Shown: positions 46,797 through 57,172 of the stretch, piece after piece
How positions within the stretch are numbered: the stretch's first letter is position 1
Layout: each line of letters opens with the position of its first letter
DNA from: Schistocephalus solidus
Taxonomy: Eukaryota; Platyhelminthes; Cestoda; Diphyllobothriidea; Diphyllobothriidae
NCBI GenBank assembly: GCA_017591395.1
Contig: WEDG01000393.1
Coordinates: 88,005-152,004, forward strand
DNA: 64,000 nucleotides
Direction: 5' to 3'
Made by a program: the position numbers and the translations under genes
Notes under the pieces: model-generated
What the model was told of the DNA's origin: nothing
The model's input: only the letters and a program-made list of their open reading frames with translations
Database searches by the model: none

Positions 46797-49700
46797 CACA
46801 TTCAATTCAATTCAAATCAATTTATTGAGGAAAATAGCCATGAGTCTTTTAGTACCCTTTTTTACAATGAAATCAAGTGCGGTATACAGAAAAACCATGT
46901 GGGTTGCAAAATTTCAAAGGTGATAATAAAATATGACAATTGGTGCGTAAGTCTCGAGGGTTAAGTTAAATTACTTATGGCTTCGGCTCATTTTGGAACA
47001 CAAAACTGCCAAGGTTCCTTTTAAAGCTTTCCAGTGATGGTGACATCACAATGACTATAGGGAGGGCATTCCATGGTTTGTTCACTCTGAAAGAGAAGGA
47101 TAACTCGCGCACATCCAGGCTCGCCTGCTGGACGCTCAGTTTCAATGTGTGACCATGGAAAAGGGTTGTGGCAGTAAATTCAAAGAAGTCCGAAAATTCC
47201 AGGCAAAAATCCAATCCCATTTCACAATGCGGAATGTCTGCAGGTGATCACCACGCATTTGCCTTAACCTCAAGAAGGGAACAGATTAAGATTCATAAGG
47301 CGGGTTGGATATAGCAAGGAGCTTTGACTCCTAACAATTTATGGTGGCTCTCCTTTATACTCTTTCGAGACAGTTCTGATCTTGAACTGTCCAGGTTCTC
47401 CAGGCTTGTACAGCATATTCAAAATGCGGTTTAACGAGTGTTCAATAAATCTATGCGAAGAGATCATCGAAATCCAAAGGCTCGTCTGATGGCATGCAAC
47501 GCAGCCATTGCGCTCTTCGCCACTTTCGAGCAGTGCGAGGATTGTTTTAAGTTGGTGTTCGTCAGAACACTAAAGTCCTTTTGGCTTTCCACGTCCTTAA
47601 AGGTTTCACCGATCAAAAAGTAGCTTCTACTGTCGGCAGACCCGGATGGGTAGCCTAAGTGAAATATTGTACACTTATCGAAGTTGAACCGCAAAAGCCG
47701 ATGATTCGACCACTCCTCCAACTGATTTAAGTTGACCTGTAGTTTATCTTCGTCAGCAGGGATCTGGATTGCATTCCAGATGTTGATGTTGTTAGCAAAC
47801 ATTGCTGCTTCCTAGTCCAGATCCCTGACACAATCGTCCACGTATATCAAAAAGAGTATTTGCCCTAGTAATGAAACCTGAGGAACCCCAATGTCGACCA
47901 CAGCAGAAGTTGACCTCTCTTTGCCGATGCACACAACCTGGAGCCGACCCACGAGGAAGTTTTCGATCCACTTGAGGAGATTACCTCTGATTATAATTTG
48001 TTCTAGCTTGTGCATCAGTCTCTCGTGCGGCAAAGTATCGAAGGCCTTTTGAAAGTAACTGAAGGCGATGTGAACCTCGGTGTCTATCTCCAAGTGCTTG
48101 AGTCCATTTCTGGAGCGATTGCAGCTTCTGAACCCATGTTGACAGTTTGATAACAAATTATGTGTCTATAGGAAGTGCACCAATTCGCTCTTGATGATTT
48201 TTTCCATAACCTTGCCAAGGATGCATGTCAAGCTTATGGACTTGTAGTTTGGCACTGACGCCCGAACAGCGCTTTTTTACGAGGGAATTATATGTGCCAG
48301 CTTCGAATCGATAGGAAGTGTTCCGGAGTCAAATGACTTTTGAAAGAGCACTGACCGAGTTGCGGAATGTTCATTGGAGAGTCCTTTCATAAGTTAGGGT
48401 GGAAGCTCATCTGGTCCTGGGGATTTAGACTGTTTTAGTTCCTTTAATTCCCTTCGGATCAGAAATTCTGAGAATAGTATGCGGCTGAGGCTTTCATTCG
48501 CCGGCTTATCGACTGAGGGTTGAAGGAACCTTGCGTTGTTTGTGCAGACTGAGTGGTCAAACTGTGAAAAGTACTCGGCTTTGTCCCTGTTTTTAGAAAT
48601 TTAAACACAAACGGCAGTCTTAATCACCGGGATTTGATGCTTATTCCTTGTACATCTGCGGAGGTAACTTTAGACTAACTCTTAGTTCTGCGTTGCCTTT
48701 TGCAGCAAATTCTACTCGAATTGTCTTTATGATACGGTTTCTCAGTTTGTTTCACTGTGTCTTATACTTGTTAAAATATGCAACTTGATTAGTCTCGCAA
48801 TATTTTCTCCACAACTTGTGCTTCCTGCTTATTTCCTTTTTTAGGCTGCTGTCTAGCCACCCAGGATGCTTGCTCTTATGGAAACTCTTTAGTTGGCAGT
48901 TGTTGTCCATGAGTTGCAGAAGAACACTCAGGAAGAACTCCCAATCATTGTTCACAGTGCTTGAAAACATTGAGGTCCAGTTGAAGTCTGTTAACTCTGC
49001 TCACCTCTGACGAAAATTTCATGACCGAACGTTACACCATTTTTCCTCTACAGTAGGCGCAACAGAGAATAAGAAGTAGGCCCACAGAAGCACCACATGA
49101 TAACTTCGACCGAGCGGAGGCATTGCAATAATCTCGACAATGCTGCCCGATGTTTTCGTGAAAACCAGGTCGAGACAGTTAGCCCTTTGCCCTTCACGTG
49201 TTCTGTTGGGAAAGAGGAAATGTTGTGTGAGGAGTGCCTTCAAGATCTTTTGTAGACAAACATAATCAAAATTCGATTTCGAGCATGATAATTGAACAGT
49301 GCTCCAGTTAATTCCTGGTGCGTTGAAGTCACCCATAATCATGACATTAGGTCGACTGGATAACTTTTCTAATTGTTCCAACAAGTGGGTGTCTGCGACT
49401 TGGTATATCCTAGGTAGCCGATAGACAGTGAGTACATGCAGACATGGAGAGCCAAGAGCCTTGATGGTCAACCATATGGCTTCTGTGCTGCACGCAATCT
49501 TGCTCGTTTCGTCGGAAACTATTAGCCCCCTTTTCACACGCACAATTATTCCAATACCCTGTCGGTTTTCTCTGTCCCTCCGAGATATTTTGTATCCAAA
49601 CAATGTTATTTCACTTTCTTGAATACTGCCCGACAGCCAGCTTTTGGTTACTGCTATCACATCCGGAGACACTTCGACAAGGCAAATTTTTAACTCCTAA

Positions 49701-50830
49701 AGTTTTGATAAAAGGCTTGGGGCATTTGTTTACAAGCACCTTAATTTTGTGCCAACCAAACTTTCTGTTGCGTTTGCCAATTTTATAGGCCTTCCTGCTC
49801 TCCTCTGACGTCAATCTAATATGGCGTTAGTGAGGTGACTGCCATTTTCCTTAATATAATCGGTTGGTTCAATTGAAAATTCGTATACTTTGAACTACCT
49901 TCCACTTGAATATAGCCAGATTGTCTACGCCAGCCTTCAGTCTTGTTTGTAGTTCCAATACAAGTTCCCGGCGTTTCAACCTTTCCACAGGGGAGTAGTC
50001 CGGTTGAAAAATACCTCTTTATGCGAGTGATGGAGGTTGGTTTTTCGGGATAGGATCGCCTTGATTTGGTCTTTGCTCTCTTGCATAATTTTGTGAGGTC
50101 GCGGTCGTGGCGTTCCTAGGCTGTCTTCGCCCTTTTAGCCGATCCGGAATGTTTCAGAAACTTTACTTCCAGGCCTAGCAAGATGAACTGTTTGAGAAGA
50201 CCATTAAACGAAGCGAGGTCTTGGGCGACGCGGCCTTCAGTTCGGACTGCAGTTGATTCATGCAAACCCTGAATAACTAAACACTGTTGCCGATCCCGGA
50301 ACCCGGGATTTTCGCTTCCTCCAAGTTCTACTTAGGGGTGCCAGAACGTTTTACAGAGCTCTCGTTGGGATTTAATCTACCTCTGACCAAACTCTCAGCT
50401 GAAGGCTTCAAGTAATCCATCAGAGTGGATTATAACTTAGTACTCCTGTTGTGGTGTTTCCCCATTGTTGATTGCCACGCGTTTGTTTCTTGGGATTCAA
50501 CTTACGGGCTCATTAGAACACCCAAGATAGCAGGATGTGATTTGTGGTTCTCTTTAGTCAGCTTCCGTAGGATTCAGATAATGTGTTCCTGTTATCCTGT
50601 CGTTATGGGTATTCGCGTCTGAACATTGAGAGCTGCTACAAATTGTAGTTTTTGGTACTTTGGTCACTGCCTTTTTAACTGTAGTATTGCTAACCAGATT
50701 TCATCTAGTTTTTTTATCTTACAAGAGCTTCCTTAAGTCTGCAAGCTCAGTTTCCAGTTTTTGAACTCGCAGTGAAATAAAGAAAATCCAATACAAGAAT
50801 CATCCTCATAGCCGACGGATTTGGCTGCCA
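46797..50830 (-). mobile_element. CR1-like LINE, nearly full length, decayed
   Basis: On the minus strand, an ORF1-like coiled-coil remnant (QKLETELADLRKLL near 50750) and CLVIQGLHESTAVR (50330-50260) come first. The endonuclease follows (49672-49019: MIMGDFNAPGINW, NCLDLVF), then RT (FSYFQKAFDTLPHERL, GVPQVSLLGQILFLIYVDD), then a C-terminal segment ending LGSFVFQNEPKP at 46975. The RT active-site box reads FANN where YADD/FADD is expected, and the endonuclease SDH is SYH, so the copy is catalytically dead. The 3' end carries AATAAA and a TTGAA-type simple repeat (46800-46826). Its length of about 4 kb is close to intact CR1 elements. Many frameshifts are present. Confidence 0.8.
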
Positions 50831-51603
50831 TTGCGATTTTTGCGCGCTTCATTGGTCCTTGGTTGTAAGTATAAACTGATTAAGGGTCAGTCGTTTATGC
50901 CAATGCCAGCTCAACAAGATTTCCTTAAAGGGTAGTGTCATGACTGTTTATGCTGCTAGTAAACAATTGCTTTGAGTTCATTAATGTTAAAAACACTGCG
51001 TAAATGTATGTTTTCGTTTGAGTGTATAACGAAAAATTCCAACTGGGTTTGAAGTATGGCAAGTACTTAAAGCAATATGAGCAAAAAATGCACCCAATTG
51101 TTCAACAACGCTTTTAAAAAACTATAAATGGTATGAAGAATATTCAGGAACGACTCAGCCGTTCGGAGATGTCGAAGGTCCTGGATAACTTCAGATCTTC
51201 ACAAAGTTGTATGCTTTTGGTTCCCTGAGTGTTTATCAGTTTTACTTGGTGCAGAGGCTGCGTAGTAAAACTTGACTAAGATGATAAAGCAATTCCAATT
51301 TGATACCGTTTTATGAGGAATTTCCACACGAGAATATTTCCAGTTGAGCAGGAAGCAAGTACGTACCAGCAGTTGTAACGGTATTGTCCGGAACAGTCCT
51401 AGTGAAGTGGTAACGGAGCTCAAATTGTCCTAGTTGGAGAGCACATAATATTGGTGATTCCTATGCAAACGGCTAGGCTTCAAAGATAAGGGAACTGGGG
51501 GAATCTGAAACGGACTGGACGGGTAGAAACTGGCGGGATTTTGAAAACCATTTCACTTTCGATTTCCATTCCCTTTCCGACTCCAGCAACCGTGACGGTA
51601 GTC
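50831..51603. other. No recognised gene
   Basis: This is AT-rich non-coding DNA upstream of the minus-strand LINE. No motif is seen. Confidence 0.4.
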
Positions 51604-51808
51604 GAAGTCTCGCGGATCAACGATTCCCAAACTTCAAGGGATCTACTGTCTGACAATATTCCCTTCACTCTGTAAACACTTCTGATCCGGTGAAGTCGAG
51701 TCTATTTATTATCTATCATCATTACACTCTTTACTAGATAATATGTCTCACAACTATTTTTCTACGTTCATCGACTATATGTACCCGTGAATTAATTTCC
51801 ACCTCATA
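51604..51808 (+). repeat. 205-bp direct repeat, left copy (LTR-like)
   Basis: It matches 52900-53104 with the same length and about 85-90% identity by eye. It starts GAAGTC-CGCGGATCAACG and ends CCACCTCAT. Shared inner words include GTAAACACTTCTGATCCGG and TATTTATTATCTATCAT. The spacing is 1,296 bp. Confidence 0.65.
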
Positions 51809-52899
51809 TCTAGGTTATCTACTTTTATGACCCTTAATAGGAATGAGTTAGCAACAATACAAGTCTGAGATGGATAAATCTCTTACAAAGCCTGCTCAAT
51901 CGGACGGTCAAGAATCTTTCCCTGGATCTGCGTCTACTACAGAAGACAAGAGTTGACACGAAAGTGACGGACCCAAGAAGGGCATTATAAATCAACCGCT
52001 CGCAGGTCACATATATTGATATAAATAATAAAATAAATAGGTTTGTTGATCGAGCACTTCTTGGAATCTGTAAATCTCCTTAGAATACAGGAAAAAAACC
52101 TTAAACAGACTTCTCTTCTCCGTTACCACTTTAGCCTTGTGTTGTTTGTATGCTTTGACATCAGTGTTCGAAATAGGGAGTTTGTTTTAAGTGCCAAAAC
52201 CTGCCTTCCAAGTTTTAATAATATCAAAATTAGAATAAAAGCATAAATACAGAATGTATATGAATGTTTCATGGCAAGAATTTTTAGTGTCAGGAATAAT
52301 ATGTTATGCAATTTCGAGAGTATTCATTCAAAAGAGGTAGAAACGCCTGTGGTCGATTCGAAGGGATAATCACTTCTAATCAGATGCGAGTGCAGTCGAT
52401 TCCGGTGTGCGGTTGTAGCGGACCATGAAACCGACAGAATTGTTTGTACTTATTAGGAATACTTTTCGCGCGGATCTGGATGGGAAAGGTTTAATCGTTG
52501 TTCGGTGAAGATAGCTGGTGTAATGTGTTTGCCATGACCCAGGAGGGAAGAAAGACCTTGATATGTACAGTTTAAAAATAACCTAAGCACAATAAGAAAC
52601 AAGGGATAAAGGAAAAACCTAGGTAGAAAAACAATCTAAATCCAGAGCATGGCTGTCCAGCTGAGATCCGGGAGGAGCGAGGGACGGGCTGTAACGAGGA
52701 TTCCTGGTCGTCAGGCTCGGCCGAAAACGGGGGTCCTGGATTTCATTCCTCGCCTGTATTTATAACATCTCGATTGACAAGGTCGGATCCCATCGGTGAT
52801 GCTTGGTTGAAATGCATTGGGGTAGTGAAATTAAACAAATTTAAGCTAGGTATATTTTCCTTCCACTAACATTTATTGTTATGTTATAAAAATTTTTAA
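51809..52899. other. Sequence between the 205-bp repeats
   Basis: No gag or pol motif is seen. It contains the 19-bp word ACTTTTCGCGCGGATCTGG at 52461-52479, also present at 3409-3427. TTCCTGGTCGTCA follows downstream in both places, so a piece of another dispersed repeat is embedded here. Confidence 0.4.
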
Positions 52900-53104
52900 G
52901 AAGTCCCGCGGATCAACGATTCCCAACCTTTAAGTGATCTACCGTCTGATAATATTCTCTTCGCTCTGTAAACACTTCTGATCCGGTGAAGTTGAGTCTA
53001 TTTATTATCTATCATTATTACACTCGTTACCAGATAATAAGCCTCGCTACTATTTTTTGTACGTTTATCGACTATAAAAACCCGTGAATAAATCTCCACC
53101 TCAT
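52900..53104 (+). repeat. 205-bp direct repeat, right copy (LTR-like)
   Basis: This is the partner of 51604-51808. This copy has CTATAAAAACCC followed by GTGAATAAATC near its end, a TATA-plus-polyadenylation layout like an LTR R region. Clear TG...CA ends and a target duplication were not found. Confidence 0.6.
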
Positions 53105-53109
53105 CTCTG

Positions 53110-54784
53110 GGGTGTAGGGGTACTAGTTAGGAGAAGCATCACACAGATAGCATTTGGTCGCTCCATTTGTCTCGTACAGGTGGTGAATGCTCCAGTGGCT
53201 GACTCTAACTGGTACCCGACTCTCACCTGTGGCTCCACGAATTTGGGTAGTTCCCAGCGGCCACACCCCGGGCAACCGTCACGACCGGCGAGCTAATCCA
53301 GGTGAGGGTCTCCGGTGTTGTGTGTGCCTCCATACCCGGTATGTCTGACTCATTAACTTCCCACCTCCCCCCTCTCAAAAAGTCCTCCAGTGTGGGCGAC
53401 AGCAACTCCGTAGGCGGCCCAGGCTAACTCGGGTTGTCCTTCTACTAAAACAAAACCGTGACCCATCGTGGAGTTCGGCAGCCGTCTGGGATGTCCGATC
53501 AGACCTATTTAGGGACAGCACTGCTTGCCTCCTCGCGGAGGAAGGGGCAAGAAAAGGTGCCCTAAACAAATGCTTGTTATCACGTCTTCTGCAGCCAGCC
53601 GTGGCTCGAAAATCGCAAAAAACACGGTCGTAAAACTCAAACAAACAACAATACCCCCGTCCCCATCCCCCTCGCCATACCCTCCAGGCTGCTTGGGTGA
53701 GTCCACTCACCGCCTCGTCATCTCCCAGATGAGGCTCCGACTGCAACCCCGATGAAGGCCCCAAGGTAAGAGGCCACCAGGTAAGTTAATTACTCTTTTG
53801 TTTAATTTGCCTGTACACTTTTTTGATTTTAACAACCAAATAACCCAGAAACTGGAGGATCTGCATGCTCCAGGAGATAACGCCACCGTGGAGACACGAT
53901 GGTGTCAACTGCACAATTTCATACAGTCCACCGCCCTCGAAGTCCTTGGACGCGCACGCCGTCAATGGCAGGACTGGTTCGACGAAAATGACACCAACAT
54001 AAGCATCTTACTCGCGGAGAAGAATGGACTGCACAAAGCCTACATGGACCTTCGAACTGACGCCACCAAAGCGGCCTTCTTCAGATGCCGGCGCCTTGTA
54101 CAGCAACGGCTGCGGGAGATGCAGGATGCCTGGATGATCCGAAAGGCTGAGGGAATCCAGGGGTATGCGGACCGCAATGAAATGAAAAACGTTTTCAAAG
54201 CTATCAAGGCCATCTACGGCCCGTGTACAAGGGGACCGCACCGCTGGTCAGCTCTGACGGCACAACAGTGCTGACAGAAAAATCGCAAATTCCGAAGCAC
54301 TGGGCAGAGCACTTCAGAAGTATCCTTAATTGCTCTTCAGCCATCTTCGATGCTGCCATTGACCGGCTCCCTCAAGTGGACACGAACAGTGACCTGGATC
54401 TGCCGCCTTCCCTACCAGAAACCATCCGGGCCGTGTAACAGATTTCCAGTGGTAAAGCACCGGGATCCAACGCAATTCACCCGGAAGTCTACAAGCACGG
54501 TGGGCCCCGGCTGATTACAGAACTCTCAACACTCTTCCAGGAGATAAGGCGCCAAGGACAAGTTCCTCAGGATTTCAAAGACGCGACCATCGTCCATTTC
54601 TACAAACGGAAGGGGAACCGGCAAGTCTGTGATAATCACGGAGGCATCTCGTTGCTCAACATCGCCGGGAAGATCTTCGTCCGTATCCTTCTCAATCGTT
54701 TGAACGGTCACCTAGAGCAGGGCCTGCTCCCGGAAAGCCAATGTGGCTTCCGCCGACACCACGGAGCAACTGATATGATTCGTA
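53110..54784 (+). mobile_element. RTE-like LINE, internally deleted
   Basis: A 5' GC-rich part with little coding content runs to HRLVISQMRLRLQPR (53710-53755), the end of an RTE-type endonuclease, so most of that domain is missing. After a frameshift, 53798-54274 carries a helical linker (ALEVLGRARRQWQDWFD, FFRCRRLVQQRLREMQDAW, YADRNEMKNVFKAIKAIYGP). Next are VSSDGTTVLTEKSQIPKHWA and the RT start: SSGKAPGSNAIHPEVYKHGG, DFKDATIVHFYKRKGN, GISLLNIAGKIF and QCGFRRHHGATDM (to about 54780). The palm with YADD is absent. Stops and a frameshift near 54240 make it inactive. Confidence 0.75.
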
Positions 54785-55780
54785 ATGGGAGCTGTCCACT
54801 CCCAGACAGATAACTACGGGTTAGAACACCATAACTTCTTTGCCAGCCACATGCTCTCGAAGACTTAATGAAACTACTGTACGTTCTGACGGGAATTGCT
54901 GGCTATCTTTACGTTCGTTCAACATTTTCAACACTTCCTGAGAAGCCAGCGCTTCCTGCTACGCACTGACCACAGGGCACTCAAATGGCTACAGTAAAAG
55001 ACCCACTGGACCAGTTAGCCCGTTGGCAAGAAATCCTGCAAAACTTCGAGTCTGAATGCCAATACCGCCCAGGTTCAAAGCATACAATCGCAGACCCTTT
55101 GTCCCGACTAGGGTCCACTACACCAACAAACGACGACACACCACAACCGATATTAAACGCAATTATTATGGACGAACAGACACGAGATGTCTGGTGTTCA
55201 GCTCAACAGACAGACCCAGCCACACCCGTTATATACTAACACATTCCACAGCGCAGAACTAAGCCGAATTCACATGATATACTCGGTTCCAGCCAATGTG
55301 CAAGACTCCTCCTCCATCATTAACCAAACCTCACACTAGAAAACGACATCCTTTTTTACCGCGAACAGCATACAAAACGGTAACGTCCCGAAGTACCTGG
55401 TTCCCTTCGAAAGTGTGTTGACAGACTTCCACAAAGAGTTAGGACATAGAGAACAGAAAAAAACAGAGCTTGAAGCTCGTACGCGGTTCTGGTTGCCCCA
55501 ACTTTGGTCATCTGTTTTGCAATTATGCCAATCCTGCAACACGTGCGCTACATGTAAATCCGCTATCCCATTTCCAAGGGTACCCATGCAACCGATGATA
55601 ACTGGGTTCCCGTGTGAACGCGTCGGTCCAGACATTATTGGACCTTTGCCAATATCCGCACGGGGTTACGAGTAGATATAAGTCATGATAGACTATTTCA
55701 CTAAATGGGTCAAAGCGATACCCCTGTTGCACCAAGACGCCCAATCCGTGGCAAACGCCATAACCCATGTGCTCCATGCC
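54785..55780 (+). mobile_element. Ty3/Gypsy pol fragment (RNase H + integrase N-terminal part)
   Basis: The RNase H tail is clear: RTDHRALKWLQ, DQLARWQEILQNF, YRPGSKHTIADPLSRLG (54900-55125). The integrase zinc-binding region follows (FHKELGH ... CQSCNTCATCK, an HHCC-type set) with the start of the catalytic core (GPDIIGPLPISARGYE, then IDYFTKWVKAIP in a second frame). The core stops at about 55780, where antisense TNP2-like transposase sequence takes over. Upstream RT is missing, replaced by the RTE fragment at 54784. Internal stops are present. Confidence 0.8.
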
Positions 55781-57172
55781 AAACAGAAAAGAAAATTTGC
55801 GAGTAAAAAGTTTTAAAAACTGTTTACAATAACCAATATTACTTTTGCAAGTTTGAGGATATGCTAGCAGTCTTAACGCAGTAAAAAGTAATAAGAATAG
55901 TTTAAAATTATTAAGAGGCAGGATACCATGCAGAACAACAACGCCTATGCACAATATGAACTGCCTGAGCTCGGTTGCCTTCCACGAGTCGAAGTCACTT
56001 AAACACCTAGCTCGCTGTGAAAACTCAGTCGGTAAATTTCTACCTATAGAACGCAATCTATCGTCTATAGCCTCAACCTCCGCTGTCTTAAGTACTGAAG
56101 GTGTTAAGCGCCCACTAGCCTTTTTAACGATGACTCTTAACCCATAAACTTAGTAACCTCTTAACCACTCCAAGGTACACTAAATGTAGTGGATCTAGGG
56201 GAAACTTTGAAATAAGCCCAAGATTGCATGACACAAATGGAGATACGCCAACTATGTGATCTTCGTCAATGGACTGCAAGAAGTCCTCGTCTTTCCTGTC
56301 TCTCTGCCCTTCCTCAAGGTATACGATCGTTCCAATATATACTCCGGTGACTGTGCAACGTTCGCAACCGTGGTAAGCATTAACATTCCTAATTTGCTTG
56401 ACAAAAGCCCTGGCCGGCGCGTCACATATTACGGCACCCACACGAACGCGATACGTAAGGCTCCTGTCCTCCCTCGGGATGCCTTTATCTTGCAAGTGTG
56501 TAATCTCCTTAACAATTAACTTACAGAAAGCGTGCACATCGGAAGGCTTCCCACCTCCACAATAAATGCCAACAGGAAATACGTTACTGAGGAAGGGCCG
56601 CACTACTCTTCCTAAAATAGACCACATTTCGGTCTTTGAATTTTCTATAAACCGGGAGGCCATCAATGGCCAACTGTATTTCCAAATCACGAGCTACAGG
56701 TACCATATTCTTAAGCATAAGCATACGAAGTTGTTTTTCCAAACCAACGTGGACGTATTCCCCCATGCACATAGGGAATACCTCTAACTTATACGTAGCC
56801 CCTAGAAGCGTTCTAGGGTCAGCAGGCCGTTCGGGTATAGAGGGCTTAAGTATCCCCAAAAGTTCACGTACGTGTGCATGTGAAATGTGGTTTCACAAAG
56901 CCCATTTGCGTAACTTCTGAATCGTTAACTGATCCGATTCAGAGTTAATGTTCCTCTGAGTTTCTTCTTCCTCCGATGCTCCTATATGATTATATTCCAC
57001 TACACTTACCGCCACTGTGAAATTTCTTATAACATTCATCGCAAATCCTCCACTCTGGTGGTGGGAGCGGTCTTTCCTGAACAGCTGGTACCCAGATAAG
57101 GCTACTTCGCAATCGTTTAATACCTTCAGTAATCAGCCCATTCATCAGTTCATTTTGTGAACTAAGTGACAA
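55781..57172 (-). mobile_element. Second, divergent TNP2-like transposase, broken
   Basis: On the minus strand the order is CDECYKKFHSGGKC and QKLRKWAL, then ADPRTLLGATY ... YVHVGLEKQL, LAIDGLPVYRK, then (frame +1) MWSILGRVV, FPVGIYCGGGKPSD, VICDAPARAFVKQIRN, YHGCERC, FPLDPLHLVYLGVVKRLLSLW and CLSDFDSWKATELRQFILC. Each block aligns with the 40.6-kb copy, but identity is only about a third by eye, so it is a different family of the same superfamily. It has at least two frame changes. The C-terminal tail is lost at the Gypsy junction (about 55,780), and the N terminus starts inside the satellite array. Confidence 0.75.

Noticed and set aside
53375..53764. 129-codon minus-strand frame in the RTE region
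   Set aside because: GC-rich antisense of the LINE 5' part; the sense strand ends in a recognisable RTE endonuclease motif.
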